NCBI GenBank assembly: GCA_964634815.1 | Contig: CAZWMD010000002.1 | Coordinates: 138,069-202,068, forward strand | Source of the DNA: JALZVT01 sp964634815 | Lineage (GTDB): Bacteria; Pseudomonadota; Gammaproteobacteria; Pseudomonadales; Azotimanducaceae | Direction of reading: 5' to 3' | Length of the DNA stretch: 64,000 nt | Part shown: positions 59,844 to 64,000 of the stretch, in pieces | Layout: the number at the start of each line of letters is the position of its first letter | Numbering within the stretch: the first letter of the stretch is position 1 | The notes under the pieces: model-generated | Told to the model about the DNA's origin: nothing | The model's database searches: none | What the model saw: only the letters and a program-made list of their open reading frames with translations | Made by a program: the position numbers and the translations under genes

Positions 59844-60881
59844 CTAGAGCATTTCCTGAGCAATCAGTTCGAGCGCTTCGGGATTTGCGGTTCCAATCAG
59901 CATGGAACTCACATGGCCCTTGCTGCCCGCTTCTTTCCAGCGCCCCAGTCGTTCTTTAATACGCTCTGCGGGTCCAACCAAATGACAGGCATCGATCAAT
60001 TCTGCCGGTACGGCGGCCATGGCTTCATCTTTCTTGCCAGCAAGATACAGATCCTGAATCTTAACGGCGTCGTCTTCGAAGCCGAGCGCCTTGGCATAGT
60101 TGTTATAGAAGTTTTTGTCACGCGCCCCCATACCGCCGATATAGAGCGCCATATTGCCGCGAATCGGTTGCATACATTCTTCTACGCTGTCGCCCATGAC
60201 ACAGGTAACAAATGGCGCAATATCAAAATCGAGTAGCGACTTGTCGCCAGCGGACGCAAACCCTTTTTCAATAGGCTCCTGAAAAACAGAGTACTTCGCG
60301 GGATCCATCCAAACGGGGAAAAAGCCATCAGAGACTTCCGCAGCGGCCTCAACCCCTTTGGGTGTGATGGTAGCGGCGTATATCGGAATATCTTCCTCGC
60401 AATGCAGGATGCTCTTCAGCGGTTTTCCAAGACCGGTTGCACCAGGGCCCTTGTATGGCATTTGGTATTCCTTACCTTCGTAAGTAAGCGCACCCTCACG
60501 AGCGAATACCTGCTTCATTACCTCTGTATATTCTTTAAGGCGCGTGACCGGACGGCCGTAGCGCTCACCGTGCCAACCTTCTACCACCTGTGGACCAGAT
60601 GCACCAAGACCAACAATAAAGCGACCTTCTGAAAGTTGCGCAAGCGTCATGGCAGTCATTGCCGCCATAGTGGGTGTGCGTGCAGGCATCTGCATAATGG
60701 CCGTGCCCACTTTGATCTTTGTGGTCTGGGCAAGAATCCAGGCGGCAGGGGTTATGGCGTCGGAACCGTAGGCCTCCGATGTCCAGATGGAATCGTAGCC
60801 AAGGCTTTCGGCCTGATGAATTGAGTCCATCGGGATACTCAGTTTGCGGCCGGAATAGCCAGCGATTATGCCTAACTTCAT
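59844..60881 (-). CDS. LLM-class oxidoreductase, TIGR03559-like
   Basis: A 345-residue luciferase-like barrel protein. Its hallmarks are LGYDSIWTSEAYGSDAITP, TTKIKVGTAIMQMPARTPTM, GRFIVGLGASGPQVVEGWHG and PIYAATITPKGVEAAAEVSDGFFPVWMDP. This is the F420-type subgroup with GLGASGPQVVEGWHG. It stands apart from the other four LLM genes and is divergent from the HSL-type esterase gene. Cofactor and substrate are unknown. Confidence 0.88.
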   Translation of the reverse strand: MKLGIIAGYSGRKLSIPMDSIHQAESLGYDSIWTSEAYGSDAITPAAWILAQTTKIKVGTAIMQMPARTPTMAAMTAMTLAQLSEGRFIVGLGASGPQVVEGWHGERYGRPVTRLKEYTEVMKQVFAREGALTYEGKEYQMPYKGPGATGLGKPLKSILHCEEDIPIYAATITPKGVEAAAEVSDGFFPVWMDPAKYSVFQEPIEKGFASAGDKSLLDFDIAPFVTCVMGDSVEECMQPIRGNMALYIGGMGARDKNFYNNYAKALGFEDDAVKIQDLYLAGKKDEAMAAVPAELIDACHLVGPAERIKERLGRWKEAGSKGHVSSMLIGTANPEALELIAQEML

Positions 60882-61059
60882 GGCGTACTCTCCAAATTTA
60901 AGCTTAAGAATGTGATTGGGATTCGATGGGCAACAAAGGCCTGAACACGACTCCCTAAGCTAGCAGAATCGCGCTGATATGTCCCTGATCGAACAGTTGC
61001 TTTAAAGTCGTGCTGGTTTAGCCTGAAATACCACTGGAGACGGCCGAATCCGGCCAATC

Positions 61060-62004
61060 ATGCCAAGTCTGCGAATCAGATTGCTCAGTAATATTCTGCG
61101 TTTAACAGTTAAAAGACGCATTGCATCCGTGCAGCTGTCTTCTGCAGAAATTCACAAGACTCGCGCCAGAATGAATCGCCTGGGTCGTCAGGCTGCGGCG
61201 AGAAAATCCAAACGCGTAAATTTCACCAATACGCAATTGGGTGGTGTGCCCCTGTGCTGGACCGAACCCGCCACAGCGACAAAGACTCCCCGCCCGATCG
61301 TGCTTCACATGCACGGCGGCGCTTATATTGTCGGGTCTTCCGAAGCCTATCGGCCCTACGCTGCGAACCTGGCGTTGGCTGGTGATGCCCGAGTCGCCGT
61401 ACTCGACTACCGACTTGCTCCCGAGGCCCCCTATCCGGCAGCGACCGAGGATGCATTGGCCGCCTATAAAGCATTGCTGCAGCAAGGGGTTCCAGCCAAG
61501 CGAATTATCATCAGCGGCGACTCAGCCGGAGGTAACCTTGCGCTGGTTACCTTGCTCAACATAAAGCAACAGCGATTGCCGATACCTGCCGGCGCAGTGC
61601 TGCTGTCACCCTGGACGGATCTGACGGGCAGCGGTGAATCTGTGGCATTTAATGCGCGCCAGGATGCGATGCTGCCCGCAGAACGCATTGCAGAGGCAGC
61701 CCACCTGTACGCAGGAACCGCGAACCTGCGGGACTGGCGTGTGTCCCCGTTGTTTGGCGACTATGCTGGCTTACCGCCGTTAAACATACATGTTGGCGCA
61801 GAAGAAATATTGCGAGACGATGCTCGCCGGGTGGCCGCTTGCGCCCTGGAAGCCGGTGTCAGCGTATCGCTGCGAGAGTGGTCCGGCGCACCCCATGTGT
61901 TTCCGATCTTTGCTGACGTTATTCCCGAAGGCAAAGAAGCCATTCGCGAGATTGCACAATGGATCAACACTCAGCTTCCGGATCGAGAAGCTATGTCTTC
62001 TTGA
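61060..62004 (+). CDS. Alpha/beta hydrolase, HSL-type esterase/lipase
   Basis: A 314-residue alpha/beta hydrolase of the hormone-sensitive-lipase group. The oxyanion motif HGGAYIVGS comes first, then the nucleophile in SGDSAGGNLAL, the late strand PLNIHVGAEEILRDDA, and catalytic Asp and His near GAPHVFPIF. A short basic N-terminus (LRIRLLSNILRLTVKRRI) may associate with membranes. It hydrolyses short- to medium-chain esters; substrate not identified. Its stop is inside a run of 13-base tandem repeats. Confidence 0.88.
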   Translation: MPSLRIRLLSNILRLTVKRRIASVQLSSAEIHKTRARMNRLGRQAAARKSKRVNFTNTQLGGVPLCWTEPATATKTPRPIVLHMHGGAYIVGSSEAYRPYAANLALAGDARVAVLDYRLAPEAPYPAATEDALAAYKALLQQGVPAKRIIISGDSAGGNLALVTLLNIKQQRLPIPAGAVLLSPWTDLTGSGESVAFNARQDAMLPAERIAEAAHLYAGTANLRDWRVSPLFGDYAGLPPLNIHVGAEEILRDDARRVAACALEAGVSVSLREWSGAPHVFPIFADVIPEGKEAIREIAQWINTQLPDREAMSS

Positions 62005-62044
62005 CGCGTCTTCCTGACATGTTTTCCTGACGTGTTTTCCTAGG
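61998..62044. repeat. 13-base tandem repeats at the 3' end of the esterase gene
   Basis: Three consecutive 13-base units (TTCTTGACGCGTC, TTCCTGACATGTT, TTCCTGACGTGTT) and a fourth partial TTCCTAGG run from 61998 to 62044. The first unit overlaps the esterase stop codon. The third unit begins exactly where the duplicated 55-base contig end begins, which suggests the repeat broke the assembly. Confidence 0.7.
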
Positions 62045-62078
62045 CTGCGTATCGCTCATTCAGATAACGCATAATGTC

Positions 62079-62178
62079 NNNNNNNNNNNNNNNNNNNNNN
62101 NNNNNNNNNNNNNNNNNNNNNNNNNNNNNNNNNNNNNNNNNNNNNNNNNNNNNNNNNNNNNNNNNNNNNNNNNNNNNN
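62079..62178. other. 100-N scaffold gap flanked by an identical 55-base sequence
   Basis: The N run is exactly 100 bases, a placeholder. The 55 bases before it (62024-62078) are identical to the 55 bases after it (62179-62233). This is what two contigs overlapping by one k-mer look like when a scaffolder fails to merge them. Collapsing the duplicate would remove the gap and leave the glutaredoxin-like gene intact. Confidence 0.9.
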
Positions 62179-62194
62179 TTCCTGACGTGTTTTC

Positions 62195-62452
62195 CTAGGC
62201 TGCGTATCGCTCATTCAGATAACGCATAATGTCCATCGACTCATACATCCAGCGCTCGTTGCCATTCTCGTCAATGATTTTCAAACAAGGCACGGTTGCC
62301 CGGCCACCGCCTGCTATCAATTCCGATCGCGCAGCGGCGTCACGCAGTGTGTTGCGCCGGGGCAAATCAATACCCTTGGCATCCAAAAACCGTCGCACGT
62401 TTGCGCAGAAAGGACAGATGTCCGACTCAAATAGCTCGTAGGATTCGCTCAT
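62195..62452 (-). CDS. Glutaredoxin-like/GST N-terminal-domain protein
   Basis: An 85-residue thioredoxin-fold protein with the active site CPFC (C13, C16, in SDICPFCANVRRFL) and a cis-proline region ATVPCLKI. It corresponds to a glutaredoxin or the isolated N-terminal domain of glutathione transferases. The ATG at 62452 is chosen over an open frame reaching 62665 that has no homology upstream. The last 13 codons lie in the duplicated contig-end sequence, so a false copy of its C-terminus sits at 62040-62078. It is divergent from the DsbA-like gene. Confidence 0.8.
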   Translation of the reverse strand: MSESYELFESDICPFCANVRRFLDAKGIDLPRRNTLRDAAARSELIAGGGRATVPCLKIIDENGNERWMYESMDIMRYLNERYAA

Positions 62453-62591
62453 AAGCCTATTATGCCAAAGGCTTGTGCCAATTTCCCGCAAATTGGCCTC
62501 AGGATGTGACACAACCGCCCCGATCGGCTGAGCTTTACAACGATTCTGGGTACCATAGACCCAATCAACCAAATGCTTGTGCAGGATGACC

Positions 62592-63344
62592 ATGGCCAAA
62601 AAATCTGCTGCTGCCAAATCCGCTGCGGACCAAAAGGTGCGCCGAGTTCGTAACGGCATCATCATCGCTTTTGCTCTGCTGGTGGGCGTCGTGGTCGGCT
62701 ACGGCGTTCTCTACAGCACGGGGGTGACTGATACGCTTAGTGCCGATGGCTATAGCGAAGGCGACCACTACGACCTCATTGAAGGTGCGCAACCCAGACG
62801 CCCCGGTAGCACTGTGGTGATTGAGGAATACTTCTCCTACGCTTGTATCCACTGCAAAAACTTTGACCCCCTGATCAAGCAATTCCAGCCGACGCTGCCT
62901 GAGGGATCTCGGCTCGATCAGGTACCGGTGACCTTCAATCCAAGCTGGGCTTTGTTGGCCCGCGCACATCTCGCCCTGGCAGAGCTAGGGGCTTTGGATG
63001 CACATCAGGAGCGATTGTTTAACGCGATCCATAGCTCAGGACGGCAGTTCAATTCGGCTGAGCAAATTGCGGATTTTGTTGATGGTAAGGGCGGCGTCAC
63101 CAAGGCGCGCTTTATGGAAGCCTACGACTCCAGCACTGTGCGGCGAAAACTCTCACGCATTGATGCCAGCGGACGAACTCTGGGAATCACTTCGGTGCCT
63201 TCTTTGGTGGTTGATGGGCGATACCGAATCAACATGGATATCGGTCGCAAGCAATCGCTTACGGTGGCGCGCTTCCTGGTGGATAAAATTCAAACCGAGG
63301 AAGCTGAAGTTACTCGTCAGGCCACTCCCTCTACGGGGGGCTAA
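62592..63344 (+). CDS. Membrane-anchored DsbA-family thiol:disulfide protein
   Basis: A 250-residue protein starting at ATG 62592 (preceded by AGGA) with a lysine-rich cytoplasmic head, a transmembrane helix (GIIIAFALLVGVVVGYGVL, about 22-40) and a periplasmic DsbA-like domain. The active-site CxxC is C85-I-H-C88 in YACIHCKNF. The cis-proline is in TSVPSLVV. It would oxidise or isomerise disulfides in the periplasm. It is followed by a DUF4126 gene with an 18-base gap. The four-cysteine secreted domains in this window are possible clients. Confidence 0.88.
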   Translation: MAKKSAAAKSAADQKVRRVRNGIIIAFALLVGVVVGYGVLYSTGVTDTLSADGYSEGDHYDLIEGAQPRRPGSTVVIEEYFSYACIHCKNFDPLIKQFQPTLPEGSRLDQVPVTFNPSWALLARAHLALAELGALDAHQERLFNAIHSSGRQFNSAEQIADFVDGKGGVTKARFMEAYDSSTVRRKLSRIDASGRTLGITSVPSLVVDGRYRINMDIGRKQSLTVARFLVDKIQTEEAEVTRQATPSTGG

Positions 63345-63361
63345 GACGCTCCTAAATCAAC

Positions 63362-63988
63362 GTGACTGACTACGATGCATTGCTCCAGACACTGGCACTA
63401 ACGGCGGGTACAGCCTGGGCTAGCGGCATCAATCTATACGCAACGATTGCGGCTCTTGGCATTGCAGGGAGCACCGGATATGTCGAGCTGCCCCCAGGAC
63501 TTGCAGTGGTGCAGGATCCTCTGATTATTTTGATCGCAGGCTCCATGTACTGTGTAGAGTTTCTTGCGGACAAAATTCCGGGCGTGGATACCGCATGGGA
63601 TGCCATGCACACTTTTATTCGCATACCCGCAGGAGCACTGATGGCGGCAGGCGCGATCGGTGACGTGACGCCTGCACTCAGCGTTGGCGCCGCACTCCTG
63701 GGCGGCAGCGTAACGGCCGTAACCCACGCTACCAAAGCAGGTAGCCGCGCGCTGATCAACACATCGCCAGAACCCTTCACTAACATCACTGCCTCTGTCA
63801 CGGAAGATGTCGCTGTGTTTGGCGGCTTATGGTTAGCGCTCAAGCAACCCTTCGCCTTTGCGATTGCTTTTGGGCTTTTTCTGCTAGCCCTGATGTGGGT
63901 ACTGCCACGCCTTTGGCGCGGCATCTGCATTCTCTACAAGAAACTGGGACGCTGGCTGGGCATGCTGCCACCAGCCTCAGATGTTTGA
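63362..63988 (+). CDS. DUF4126-family membrane protein
   Basis: A 208-residue polytopic membrane protein from a GTG start. Segments ALTAGTAWASGINLYATIAALG, DPLIILIAGSMYCVEFLADKIPGVD and VTAVTHATKAGSRALINTSPEP are the DUF4126 pattern, with five or six helices in total. The function is unknown. It follows the DsbA-like gene by 18 bases on the same strand and is near the right edge of the window; the last 12 bases hold nothing more that can be read. Confidence 0.82.
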   Translation: MTDYDALLQTLALTAGTAWASGINLYATIAALGIAGSTGYVELPPGLAVVQDPLIILIAGSMYCVEFLADKIPGVDTAWDAMHTFIRIPAGALMAAGAIGDVTPALSVGAALLGGSVTAVTHATKAGSRALINTSPEPFTNITASVTEDVAVFGGLWLALKQPFAFAIAFGLFLLALMWVLPRLWRGICILYKKLGRWLGMLPPASDV

Positions 63989-64000
63989 TCGCCAATGGCA

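Noticed and set aside
62045..62233. Two copies of the glutaredoxin C-terminus as a gene duplication
   Set aside because: The copies are identical over exactly 55 bases and flank a 100-N placeholder, which is an assembly overlap rather than a duplication.
1..64000. CRISPR array, prophage or insertion sequence
   Set aside because: No regular direct repeats with spacers, no phage structural or integrase genes and no transposase-like frames are present.

Overview
The window is about 64 kb of a bacterial chromosome, most consistent with an aerobic, heterotrophic, probably marine or aquatic gammaproteobacterium. The evidence is a purKE pair, HtpX, RimK, the YegD-type Hsp70, a TonB-dependent receptor, a TolC/HlyD-type operon, and a base composition slightly above half G+C by eye. 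I cannot name the genus. Genes are densely packed on both strands in short operons. I see no rRNA, tRNA, CRISPR array, insertion sequence or prophage. The window is a scaffold: a run of 100 N near 62.1 kb is flanked by an identical 55-base sequence on both sides, so that gap is probably artificial.

Layout. 0-7.3 kb: the start of an MFS transporter, a carotenoid-cleavage-type dioxygenase, a GNAT acetyltransferase, a PLP aminotransferase, a PPOX flavoprotein, a fatty acid desaturase with an inverted repeat in its leader, and a second MFS carrier. 7.4-13 kb: a large secreted CAP-domain protein and a TonB-dependent receptor, converging on one shared terminator. 13-21 kb: crotonase, two metallo-beta-lactamase-fold hydrolases, a FATP-type acyl-CoA ligase, YegD and the first of five luciferase-like (LLM) oxidoreductases. 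21-25 kb: a TPR hybrid histidine kinase and a lytic transglycosylase. 25-32.6 kb: three more LLM enzymes, a histidine phosphatase, htpX with a good sigma-32-like promoter, a crotonase and an aminoglycoside-phosphotransferase-fold protein. 32.7-37.4 kb: an export operon (small membrane protein, ABC exporter, HlyD, TolC) whose ABC ATPase domain has lost every catalytic motif. 37.4-41.6 kb: S-formylglutathione hydrolase, epoxide-hydrolase-like protein, NTF2-like protein and purK-purE. 41.7-45.5 kb: an operon of a molybdenum hydroxylase large subunit, a MoaD-like sulfur carrier and a TAXI binding protein. 45.7-49 kb: thiolase, TauD-type dioxygenase, RimB-like protease and rimK, tightly packed. 49-50 kb: an XRE/nucleotidyltransferase pair with a 26-base palindrome in its promoter region. 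50-53.3 kb: three 2OG/Fe or VOC oxygenase-type genes plus a methyltransferase. 53.5-64 kb: L,D-transpeptidase, a secreted beta-propeller protein, a MaoC/MaoC/PHP operon, a ferredoxin, the fifth LLM enzyme, an HSL-type esterase, a glutaredoxin-like protein, a membrane-anchored DsbA-like protein and a DUF4126 membrane protein.

How it fits together. The recurring theme is CoA-thioester and hydrophobic-substrate catabolism: acyl-CoA ligase, crotonases, thiolase, hot-dog hydratases, a CCD-type oxygenase and hydrolases. LLM-family flavin/F420 enzymes accompany these, a mix better known from actinobacteria and some marine gammaproteobacteria. The most unusual items are the export operon with a catalytically dead ABC subunit, and a roughly 245-residue four-cysteine C-terminal domain shared by two otherwise unrelated secreted proteins 46 kb apart.
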